A stretch of DNA of 5,944 nucleotides from Eubacterium sp. (lineage in GTDB: Bacteria; Bacillota; Clostridia; Lachnospirales; Lachnospiraceae). Position numbers and translations under genes: made by a program. Positions 1 through 5,944 of this stretch are shown here, one piece after another. How positions within the stretch are numbered: position 1 is the first letter of the stretch; every line of letters begins with the position of its first letter. Below the pieces are notes generated by a model, which had not been told where the DNA came from, did not search any database, and saw only the letters and a program-made list of their open reading frames with translations. The DNA lies in the NCBI GenBank assembly GCA_017445525.1, contig JAFSTZ010000087.1, positions 1-5,944 of the forward strand, in the 5' to 3' direction.

Positions 1-306
1 AGGTATTTCGGTATAAAGAAATACGCGCCCACAGCGGCATCCGAGTGCCAGTGGTGTGACAAGCACAACAGGATTCTGGGAGAGTGGACCTGGGAGGATT
101 TCAACGCCATGAAGTATCTGCCGGGTGATGTGCTCTTCAGGGTCGGAGCCGAGAACGAGAGGTTCCTCGGGATCTACCATGTGGAGATGTTCGCGGGATA
201 CAAGGTCGTGAGCTTTGACGGCGATGAGCCGGAGCTGGCGATGCTTTGGGCGAACCGTCCGGACAACTACTATGAGCCATGCGGCGATCTGATGGCGAGA
301 CCGTAA
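1..306 (+). CDS. Unrecognised protein, 5'-truncated (C-terminal 101 residues)
   Basis: The reading frame is open from the first base of the window to the TAA at 304-306, so the gene starts upstream and only its last 101 codons are visible. An ATG at 109 is internal: the codons before it read as convincing protein in the same frame and no ribosome binding site precedes it. The visible part is rich in aromatic and acidic residues. It has a C-x-x-C pair (CQWC, visible residues 16-19), a short GDVLFRV strand-like segment and a hydrophobic GYKVVSF strand, then ends in a Cys/Met-containing tail. No membrane segment is seen. I do not recognise the family and assign no function. The CxxC could be structural, metal-binding or incidental. 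The stop codon overlaps the first A of the next gene's ribosome binding site, so it is probably co-transcribed and translationally coupled with the aminotransferase. Confidence 0.75.
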   Translation, partial: RYFGIKKYAPTAASECQWCDKHNRILGEWTWEDFNAMKYLPGDVLFRVGAENERFLGIYHVEMFAGYKVVSFDGDEPELAMLWANRPDNYYEPCGDLMARP

Positions 307-311
307 AGGAG
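305..311 (+). promoter_or_regulatory. Ribosome binding site deciding the aminotransferase start
   Basis: AAAGGAG lies 9 bases before the ATG at 321 and overlaps the stop codon of the upstream gene. The longer in-frame start at ATG 279 lies inside the upstream coding region and has no Shine-Dalgarno, so 321 is preferred. The arrangement suggests translational coupling. Confidence 0.75.
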
Positions 312-320
312 AATAAGGAT

Positions 321-1511
321 ATGATAAATGAAAAGATGAGGGCGCTCGGAGCGAGCCCCTCGAAGATACGTGATCTGTTTGAGTACGGCAACAGGCGCAA
401 GGCCGAGATCGGAGCCGAGAACGTCTTCGACTTCAGCATCGGGAATCCGAGTGTGCCGCCGCCAGCAAAGGTGGAGGAGACCATCAGGGAGCTGCTTGCC
501 GGTACCGACGCAGTGGCACTCCACGGATACACATCCGCGCAGGGTGACAGGGGAGTCAGACAGAGCATCTGTGACTATGTGAACAAAACTCACGGCACGA
601 GCCTTACGCCGGATCATTTTTATATGACATGCGGCGCAGCGGCGTCACTCACGATAACACTGAGGGCACTGTGTGAGGACGGAGATGAGTTTCTGACATT
701 TGCTCCGTTTTTCCCGGAGTACAGGGTGTTTGTTGAGAGCGTGGGAGGCTCCTTCGGCACAGTCGACTGTGATACAACGGACTTTCAGCCGGATGTGGCG
801 GATCTCGAGCGCAAGCTGACTGCGCATACCAAGGGCATCCTCATCAATTCACCGAACAACCCGACCGGTGCAGTGATCACAGAGGAGAAGCTGCAGGCGA
901 TAGCGGATGTCCTGAGGAAAAAATCAGAGGAGTTCGGCCATTCAATCGTGCTGATCGCGGATGAGCCCTACAGGGAGCTGGTTTACGGTGATGTCGAGGT
1001 ACCGTACCCCATGAACTACTACGATGACACTATCGTATGTTACTCCTTCTCCAAGTCGCTTTCGCTTCCGGGCGAGCGTATCGGTTATATCGCCGTCAGC
1101 GACAGGATGACCGATGAGAAGGATGTTTACTTTGCAGTATGTGGAGCCGGGAGGTCGCTTGGATACGTCTGCGCACCTTCCATGATGCAGAGGGTAGTGG
1201 CTGCATGTCAGGGTATGACCTCTGACGTGTCGATCTACAAGACAAATCGTGATCTGCTTTCCGAAGCGCTTACGGAATACGGTTTCAGGGTGGTGAGCCC
1301 CGATGGAGCGTTCTATCTGTTTATGGAGACACCGGGAGGAGATGCGGTAGACTTCTCTGAGAAAGCCAAGGAGTTTGAGCTTTTGCTTGTCCCGTCGGAC
1401 AGCTTCGGAGTGACCGGATATGTCAGGATCTCGTATTGTGTCGATACGGATATGATCCGCAGGTCGTTGCCGGCGTTCAAAAAACTTGCAGAGAAATATG
1501 GTGTTTCCTGA
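321..1511 (+). CDS. PLP-dependent class I/II aminotransferase
   Basis: A complete 396-residue protein of the fold-type I aminotransferase superfamily (AspB/AspC-like), the usual length for the family. It would transfer an amino group between an amino acid and a 2-oxoacid in the cytoplasm using pyridoxal phosphate. Visible motifs, in order: SIGNP at 39-43 near the substrate-binding N-terminal loop; NSPNNPTG at 176-183 with the cofactor-contacting Asn; ADEPY at 213-217, where D214 would pair with the pyridine nitrogen and Y217 with the PLP oxygen; SFSKSLSLPGERIG at 242-255, where K245 is the Schiff-base lysine; and VRIS at 368-371, where R369 would bind the substrate carboxylate. All catalytic residues are present, so it should be active. 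The exact amino acid substrate cannot be told; aspartate, aromatic or alanine-type activity are all possible, so no symbol is given. It follows the unrecognised gene by 14 bases and probably shares its transcript. Confidence 0.93.
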   Translation: MINEKMRALGASPSKIRDLFEYGNRRKAEIGAENVFDFSIGNPSVPPPAKVEETIRELLAGTDAVALHGYTSAQGDRGVRQSICDYVNKTHGTSLTPDHFYMTCGAAASLTITLRALCEDGDEFLTFAPFFPEYRVFVESVGGSFGTVDCDTTDFQPDVADLERKLTAHTKGILINSPNNPTGAVITEEKLQAIADVLRKKSEEFGHSIVLIADEPYRELVYGDVEVPYPMNYYDDTIVCYSFSKSLSLPGERIGYIAVSDRMTDEKDVYFAVCGAGRSLGYVCAPSMMQRVVAACQGMTSDVSIYKTNRDLLSEALTEYGFRVVSPDGAFYLFMETPGGDAVDFSEKAKEFELLLVPSDSFGVTGYVRISYCVDTDMIRRSLPAFKKLAEKYGVS

Positions 1512-1584
1512 TAGACTGTGACCGGAGCGAAGACGCGTCGGGATAGATATTTGATGAAAACACCTTACAGTTAACCTATATATT

Positions 1585-1592
1585 AAAGGAGG
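1585..1592 (+). promoter_or_regulatory. Strong Shine-Dalgarno for pta
   Basis: AAAGGAGG, close to a perfect anti-16S match, ends 8 bases before the ATG at 1601. It implies high translation, in keeping with a central-metabolism enzyme. The rest of the 1512-1600 gap holds no convincing promoter or terminator. Confidence 0.8.
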
Positions 1593-1600
1593 ATATAATC

Positions 1601-2611
1601 ATGGCATTTGGGTTTGGGAAACTTATCGAGGAACTAAAAAAGGATCCGAAGAAGATCGTATTTACAGAGGGAACTGATCCCCGTATTCTCGAGGCATCAT
1701 CGAGACTTCTGGCATCTACTTTCCTCGAGCCGATCCTGGTAGGCGATGAAAAGGAGATCTTTGAAGTGGCTTCAGAGGTCGGCTTCAACATCAGGGGAGC
1801 AAAGATCGTGAACCCCGAGACCTACGACAGGATGGACGAGATGATCGATACTCTGTACGAGCTTCGCCGTGCAAAGGGCATGACGAAGGAGGAGGCTGAC
1901 AAGTTCTGCCACCAGGGGAACTACTTTGGAACTATGTTGATAAAAATGGGCGAGGCCGATGCACTCTTAGGCGGTGCTACCTACTCGACGGCGGATACCG
2001 TCAGACCTGCGCTGCAGATCATCAAGACTCAGCCGAACAAGCATATGGTTGCTTCGTGCTTTATCCTGGTGCGTGAGGGAGCTACCGGTGGAAACGCCGT
2101 ACTCGCCATGGGTGACTGCGCCATCAATATAAATCCTTCCGAGGATGATCTGGTGGAGATCGCAGTAGACTGTGCAGAGTGCGCCAAGGTATTCGGCATC
2201 GATCCGAAGCTTGCATTCCTCAGCTACTCAACCTACGGTTCCGGCAGCGGAGATGTTGTGGACAAGATGCACAACGCAGCAGAGAAGACCAGGAAGTTCG
2301 CTCCCGAGCTTCCGATAGCCGGAGATACTCTGCAGTTTGACGCAGCGGTTAACCCGAGAGTTGCACGCACCAAGTGCCCCGATGATCCGGTGGCAGGCGA
2401 GGCCAACACATTTATCTTCCCGGACATCGCAGCAGGAAACATCGGATACAAGATCGCTCAGCATCTGGGCGGATTTGACGCATACGGCCCGATCCTTCTC
2501 GGTTTGAACGCGCCTATAAATGACCTCTCCAGAGGATGTAACGCAAACGAGGTTTACTCGATGGCTATCGTAACGGCTGCCATGGCTACAGGTTCGGCAA
2601 GCGCGCTTTGA
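1601..2611 (+). CDS. pta: Phosphate acetyltransferase
   Basis: A complete 336-residue single-domain phosphotransacetylase, the short form typical of Firmicutes, without the N-terminal DRTGG/BioD-like extension of the long enterobacterial form. It converts acetyl-CoA and phosphate to acetyl phosphate and CoA, the first step of the acetate-forming ATP-yielding route, in the cytoplasm. Family hallmarks: GGATYSTADTVRPALQ at 124-139 with the substrate-binding arginine R135; SYSTYGSGSG at 208-217; the long C-terminal signature running from DAAVNPRVA (247-255) through CPDDPVAGEANTFIFPDI (259-276); and NDLSRGC at 307-313, with S310 and R311 matching known active-site positions. The position equivalent to the Asp proposed as base in the Methanosarcina enzyme is Glu here (E317), a conservative change. 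The usual partner gene ackA is not adjacent: the next gene is a c-di-GMP-type signalling protein. Start chosen from the strong ribosome binding site and the conserved N-terminus. Confidence 0.96.
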   Translation: MAFGFGKLIEELKKDPKKIVFTEGTDPRILEASSRLLASTFLEPILVGDEKEIFEVASEVGFNIRGAKIVNPETYDRMDEMIDTLYELRRAKGMTKEEADKFCHQGNYFGTMLIKMGEADALLGGATYSTADTVRPALQIIKTQPNKHMVASCFILVREGATGGNAVLAMGDCAININPSEDDLVEIAVDCAECAKVFGIDPKLAFLSYSTYGSGSGDVVDKMHNAAEKTRKFAPELPIAGDTLQFDAAVNPRVARTKCPDDPVAGEANTFIFPDIAAGNIGYKIAQHLGGFDAYGPILLGLNAPINDLSRGCNANEVYSMAIVTAAMATGSASAL

Positions 2612-2642
2612 TAGTTTTATAGTCGGATTTTCGATCAGAGCT

Positions 2643-2670
2643 TTTACGCCCCGGTGCCCGTCGGTATAGT
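2643..2670 (+). promoter_or_regulatory. Candidate sigma-A-type promoter for the EAL gene
   Basis: TTTACG (2643-2648) and TATAGT (2665-2670) are separated by 16 bases and match the -35 and -10 consensus at 4 and 5 of 6 positions. The predicted transcript would start near 2677, leaving a leader of about 25 bases that contains the AGGG ribosome binding site at 2691-2694. This would let the signalling gene be expressed separately from pta. No terminator is visible between pta and this site, so read-through is also possible. The call rests on consensus matching only. Confidence 0.35.
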
Positions 2671-2702
2671 GTCTGACAAAAGAGGAAACGAGGGAAAAGG
2701 AT

Positions 2703-5700
2703 ATGGATTTACGGACGATTGATGATAGCAGGATAGCCATGTCAGTTCTGGACATATGTATCAGGCTGCGTGAAACTGATGACTTCAGGTCTGCCATGCG
2801 TGATGTTACCAATGAGATCCGCGGACTGTGTTACGCGGAGTATTGCTGTATCCTTTTAGTGGATGATACCGAGCGTTCATGTTCCGTACTTTGCGAGGCG
2901 TTTGCCAAAGGCTCGCATCTTTTGCCTATGGATTCCTACCTTGATTCAGCGTTTTATGATATCACGGAGACGTGGAGGCAGATGCTTTCCGACAGCAGTT
3001 GTATCATGGCGAGAAATGATGAGGATATGATACAGTTAAAGGAAGACAATCCGATATGGTATGAGTCCCTCACCAATGCTCATGTTTACAATATCACACT
3101 TTTTCCGCTGAAGTCGGGAAACAGGCTTATCGGATATATGTGGTGCTTGAACTTCGAGGAGGATATCGCAGATCAGATACAGGCGGTTCTTGAGGTAACT
3201 ACATTTGTTATCGGGTCGGAGATCGGCAGTCACCTTTTGCTTGACAGGATGATCAAGGTAAGCTATGACCATCTGACAGGCCTTCAGAGCATGTCTTCTT
3301 TCTTTAGAAATGCTGAGGCAGCGAGAAAAAGCATGCATGATAGAGATATTGAGTCTGCCGTTGTATTTGTCAACATGAAGGGCATGAAGTATTACAATAA
3401 AAAATACGGCTTTGCCGAGGGAGATGTGATCATCAAGGGACTGGGCGCCATCCTCAGCAAAGTGTTCGGAGGGGCAAATTGCAGCCGCTTCGGCAAGGAT
3501 CATTTCGCAATTTATACCGAGGTGGATGGGCTTGAGGAAAAGCTTAAAAAGGTTTTTGATGAGGCCAAGGATATAAATGCCGGCAAGTCCCTTCCCGTGA
3601 TAGTGGGTATTTATCCTGATTCCATGGGGTTGGTTGAGGTGGCTCTTGCCTGTGACCGCGCTATGATGGCAAGCGAATCCGGGAAAGATGATCAGGACTC
3701 GTACTTTGTTTATTTTGACAACAATATGCTGTCGAGGGAAAACAATCATCAGTATATAGTCGACAATCTTGACAGAGCGCTCAGTGAAAACTGGATCAAA
3801 GCCTATTATCAGCCTATCGTCAGGGCAACCAATGGACTTGTTTGTGATGAGGAGGCTCTTGCAAGATGGATTGATCCCCAAAAAGGTATGCTTTCTCCCG
3901 CAGATTTTATCCCCATACTTGAGGAGACAAAGCTTATATACAAGGTAGATCTTCATATAGTCGATACGGTTATAAAAAGGCTGAAGCGGCAGCTCAGAGT
4001 TGAGTTTACGCCTGTTCCCATCTCGGTAAACCTGTCCAGAACTGATTTCGAGGTCTGTGATATAGTCGACGAGATAGAAAAGCGCATGGAAGCAGCCGAT
4101 GTTCCCAGACATTTTCTCACTATAGAGATCACTGAGAGTACACTTGGGATGAGTTTTGATTATATGATAGAGCAGGTTGACAGATTCAGAAGGCTCGGCT
4201 ACCATGTATGGATGGACGACTTCGGAAGTGGTTACTCTTCGCTTGATCTGCTTACGGAGATACACGTTGACCTGATCACGTTTGATATGATCTTCATGCG
4301 CAGGTTTGACAGGGATCCCAGATCCAAGGTGCTTCTCACAGAGCTTATGAGGATGATGCAAAGCCTTGGTGTAGAGACGGTCTGTGAGGGTGTAGAGAGT
4401 GAGGAGCAGGTAGAGTTTCTGAGAGAGATAGGTTGTACCAAGATGCAGGGATATTATTTCTGTAAGCCCATCTCTATGGGAGAGATTGAGGAGAGATACA
4501 GGACCGGAGCCCAGATCGGTTTTGAAAATCCCGATGAGGAAGAGTACTTCAGGCAGGTCGGCGCTATCAACATGTATGATCTCAGTTCTGTTTATACGGA
4601 GGAAACGGAGGGGATACAGCAGTATTTTGATACTCTTCCCATGGTGGTTTTCCAGTATGACAGGCAGGGGATAAAGATCATCCGGTGTAACCGGTCATAT
4701 AGAGATTTTATGGAACGATTCAAAGAGCTCGCCACATATAAGGGATCTGAGTTTATAAGCTCCATAGAAATGTGCCGTGAGCCGGGACAAAAGATTTTTC
4801 TCGATGAGAAAACGGCAGACGGCTCCATCGTACACGCTATGCTGAAAAAGATAGTTGATAATCCGGTAACTCACGTTGCGGCTTATGTAGCTGTAGTATT
4901 GAAGATAACTCCGCGAGACGATCAGCGGATCACCTATGCAGAACTCGCGCAGTCACTGTCCTCGGATTATGAATCTCTGTACTATGTGGATATTGACAAC
5001 GATGATTTTATCGAGTTTTCCAAGGAAGGCGCAGGCAACAGGCTTTCTATCGAGAGACATGGCGAGAAGTTTTTTGATGAGGTAACAAAGGATGTCGGGA
5101 CATTTATATATGAAGATGATCGTGAGGACTTTTACAGAGTGTTTACGAAGGAGGATATCCTCGCAACGCTTGATGATCAGGGAGTATTTATCTACAATTA
5201 CAGGTTGATGATCAAGGAGATCCCAACCTATATGAGTATGAAGATTGTCCGTGTTGTAGGTGATGACAGACATATCATCATCGGTGTCAGCAATGTCGAC
5301 ACACAGATACGCCAGCAGGAGACTATCGAGAGGCTGACCGCTGAGAAGACCACATTCTCGAGGGTTTCTGCTCTGGTAGGGGACTATATCGCCATCTACT
5401 CCGTGGACCCTGACACCGGCAATTATATGGAGTACAGCTGCTCCGAGGCATACTCCACGATCGGAGCACCAAAGGCAGGATCTGACTTTTTTGCCGACTC
5501 GATTGAGAACGTACAGTCTGTGATACATCCCGATGATCTTGAGCACTTTCTCTCTGTCTTTACAAAGGAGCAGATACTTCAGAGAACCGCAGAAGGCAAG
5601 GTTTTCAAGACTACTTATCGTCTTTTGATGGACGGCGTTACTGAGCGGGTGAGCCTGCGTGCAGGACTCGTAAAGGAAAAGGATGGCCCGCAACTGATCA

Positions 5701-5732
5701 TCGGCGTCAGCAGGTCGGATCCCGAGGTATAG
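2703..5732 (+). CDS. GAF-like/degenerate GGDEF/EAL/triple PAS-like signalling protein
   Basis: A complete 1009-residue soluble protein with no signal peptide or membrane segment, related to c-di-GMP turnover proteins. Domains (approximate residues): GAF-like sensor 10-180; GGDEF-like 187-345, opening with DHLTGL at 189-194; EAL 365-600; PAS-like 636-735, 745-866 and 884-1006. The GGDEF motif reads GKDHF (264-268), the metal Asp positions are N224 and K226, and no RxxD inhibitory site precedes it, so cyclase activity is unlikely. The EAL domain keeps E384 (EEALARW), N443 (SVNLS), E475 (EITES), D505/D506 (DDFGSGY), E562 (CEGVE) and Q582 (MQGYYF), but the conserved lysine of VDxxKxD is T526 (VDLITFD). 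Hydrolysis of c-di-GMP is therefore doubtful; binding without catalysis is possible. PAS-like domains after the EAL are an uncommon order, and the last two are tandem copies. Start at 2703 is supported by GAGGGAAAAGG just upstream; ATG 2739 is a weaker alternative. Confidence 0.9.
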   Translation: MDLRTIDDSRIAMSVLDICIRLRETDDFRSAMRDVTNEIRGLCYAEYCCILLVDDTERSCSVLCEAFAKGSHLLPMDSYLDSAFYDITETWRQMLSDSSCIMARNDEDMIQLKEDNPIWYESLTNAHVYNITLFPLKSGNRLIGYMWCLNFEEDIADQIQAVLEVTTFVIGSEIGSHLLLDRMIKVSYDHLTGLQSMSSFFRNAEAARKSMHDRDIESAVVFVNMKGMKYYNKKYGFAEGDVIIKGLGAILSKVFGGANCSRFGKDHFAIYTEVDGLEEKLKKVFDEAKDINAGKSLPVIVGIYPDSMGLVEVALACDRAMMASESGKDDQDSYFVYFDNNMLSRENNHQYIVDNLDRALSENWIKAYYQPIVRATNGLVCDEEALARWIDPQKGMLSPADFIPILEETKLIYKVDLHIVDTVIKRLKRQLRVEFTPVPISVNLSRTDFEVCDIVDEIEKRMEAADVPRHFLTIEITESTLGMSFDYMIEQVDRFRRLGYHVWMDDFGSGYSSLDLLTEIHVDLITFDMIFMRRFDRDPRSKVLLTELMRMMQSLGVETVCEGVESEEQVEFLREIGCTKMQGYYFCKPISMGEIEERYRTGAQIGFENPDEEEYFRQVGAINMYDLSSVYTEETEGIQQYFDTLPMVVFQYDRQGIKIIRCNRSYRDFMERFKELATYKGSEFISSIEMCREPGQKIFLDEKTADGSIVHAMLKKIVDNPVTHVAAYVAVVLKITPRDDQRITYAELAQSLSSDYESLYYVDIDNDDFIEFSKEGAGNRLSIERHGEKFFDEVTKDVGTFIYEDDREDFYRVFTKEDILATLDDQGVFIYNYRLMIKEIPTYMSMKIVRVVGDDRHIIIGVSNVDTQIRQQETIERLTAEKTTFSRVSALVGDYIAIYSVDPDTGNYMEYSCSEAYSTIGAPKAGSDFFADSIENVQSVIHPDDLEHFLSVFTKEQILQRTAEGKVFKTTYRLLMDGVTERVSLRAGLVKEKDGPQLIIGVSRSDPEV
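4935..5720 (+). repeat. Tandem duplicated PAS-like coding units
   Basis: Residues 745-866 and 884-1006 of the EAL protein are homologous to each other at an offset of about 139 residues. Shared landmarks are DY at 755/894 followed by the aromatic YYVD or IYSVD strand, FTKEDIL at 814 against FTKEQIL at 953, a YRLMI/YRLLM strand, and a closing IIIGVS at 858-863 against LIIGVS at 998-1003. The linker between copies (about 867-884) is polar and helix-like, resembling a signalling coiled coil. A ligand cannot be inferred. The two copies differ clearly at the sequence level, so the duplication is not recent. Confidence 0.8.
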
Positions 5733-5757
5733 ATATCCGGCTTTTGTTCCTGATGGA

Positions 5758-5923
5758 CTAGTACAGCGATCGCAAAATAACTGGACATATGCGCAGAATG
5801 CTTTGCCTGAGAGTGCAGCTCGGAAAACGCAGTCGTAGTGGGCTACGACGAGGCTTTCAGAGCTGTGCTATCAGGTCAAGCAGGCAAGCATTCTGTCTAG
5901 TTATTTAAGAATCGCTGTACTAG
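5758..5923. repeat. 166-bp imperfect palindrome, MITE-like element or long structured RNA
   Basis: The two 81-base arms fold on each other around a TGGG loop (5839-5842). Helices read directly from the sequence: 5758-5770 with 5911-5923, 13 bp and perfect; 5775-5785 with 5896-5906, 11 bp with one G-U; 5794-5809 with 5881-5895, 15 bp with one bulged base; 5812-5821 with 5860-5869, 10 bp with two G-U; 5832-5838 with 5843-5849, 7 bp. Between them lie a 4x4 internal loop, an 8-base bulge on the left (5786-5793) and an 11-base bulge on the right (5870-5880). Each tip is CTAG, so the ends could be a 4-bp target duplication around a 158-bp core. No open reading frame of note lies inside. It starts 25 bases after the EAL stop and has no T-run after it, so it is not a standard intrinsic terminator, though as RNA it would protect or end the transcript. 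A non-autonomous mobile element is the best guess; a structured RNA is the alternative. Confidence 0.8.
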
Positions 5924-5944
5924 CTTATCATACACATATCTTTG

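Noticed and set aside
1522..1541. Small hairpin (CCGGAGCG / CGCGTCGG around AAGA) after the aminotransferase
   Set aside because: The stem has a mismatch and a wobble pair and is not followed by a T-run, so it is not a credible intrinsic terminator.
1551..1584. Possible promoter TTGATG with TATATA/TATATT before pta
   Set aside because: The spacer is 20 or more bases, and the implied transcript start would fall on or next to the ribosome binding site.
2651..2664. Short stem CCGGT/GTCGG between pta and the EAL gene
   Set aside because: Only five pairs, two of them G-U, and no T-run follows; it lies within the candidate promoter spacer.
2228..2812. 194-codon open frame on the - strand spanning the pta 3' end and the EAL 5' end
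   Set aside because: It overlaps two well-supported genes in antisense, and its translation resembles no protein family.
3036..4361. 441-codon open frame on the - strand
   Set aside because: It lies wholly inside the EAL gene, antisense, shows no domain features, and is explained by the codon pattern of the coding strand.
4953..5693. 246-codon open frame on the - strand
   Set aside because: Antisense to the PAS-like repeats of the EAL protein, with no recognisable protein features and no ribosome binding site arrangement to favour it.
5758..5923. Integron attC site or retron msr-msd
   Set aside because: The arms lack proper GTTRRRY/RYYYAAC core sites, and no integrase or reverse transcriptase gene is in the window.

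Overview
The window looks like chromosomal DNA from a Clostridia-type Firmicute, most likely a Lachnospiraceae relative. The reasons are strong AGGAGG-type ribosome binding sites, a base composition near half GC, a short-form (single-domain) phosphate acetyltransferase, and a large cytoplasmic GAF/GGDEF-like/EAL/PAS protein with sequence style common in that family. The family assignment is inference from protein style; no rRNA or other marker gene is present. All genes lie on the + strand.

Layout. Positions 1-306 hold the 3' end of an unrecognised gene that starts outside the window. It is followed 14 bases later, with its stop codon touching the next ribosome binding site, by a complete PLP-dependent class I/II aminotransferase (321-1511). 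After an 89-base gap with a strong Shine-Dalgarno comes a complete pta gene (1601-2611). It makes phosphate acetyltransferase, which interconverts acetyl-CoA and acetyl phosphate. The usual partner ackA is not next to it. After another 91-base gap, which holds a candidate promoter, comes a 1009-residue signalling protein (2703-5732). Its order is GAF-like sensor, degenerate GGDEF, EAL, then three PAS-like domains, the last two being a tandem duplication.

The enzymatic state of the signalling protein is the main protein-level puzzle. Its GGDEF domain has lost the signature motif, the metal-binding aspartates and the inhibitory site. Its EAL domain keeps seven of the eight classical active-site residues, but the conserved lysine of the VDxxKxD motif is threonine (T526). 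It may be a weak phosphodiesterase or a c-di-GMP-binding, non-catalytic effector rather than a standard enzyme.

The most striking non-coding feature is at 5758-5923, 25 bases past the last stop codon: a 166-bp nearly symmetrical palindrome. It has a perfect 13-bp outer stem, four further helices and a TGGG apical loop. CTAG at both tips could be either inverted repeat or target-site duplication. It has the form of a MITE-like non-autonomous element or a long structured RNA. No CRISPR array, tRNA, rRNA, transposase gene or riboswitch was recognised.
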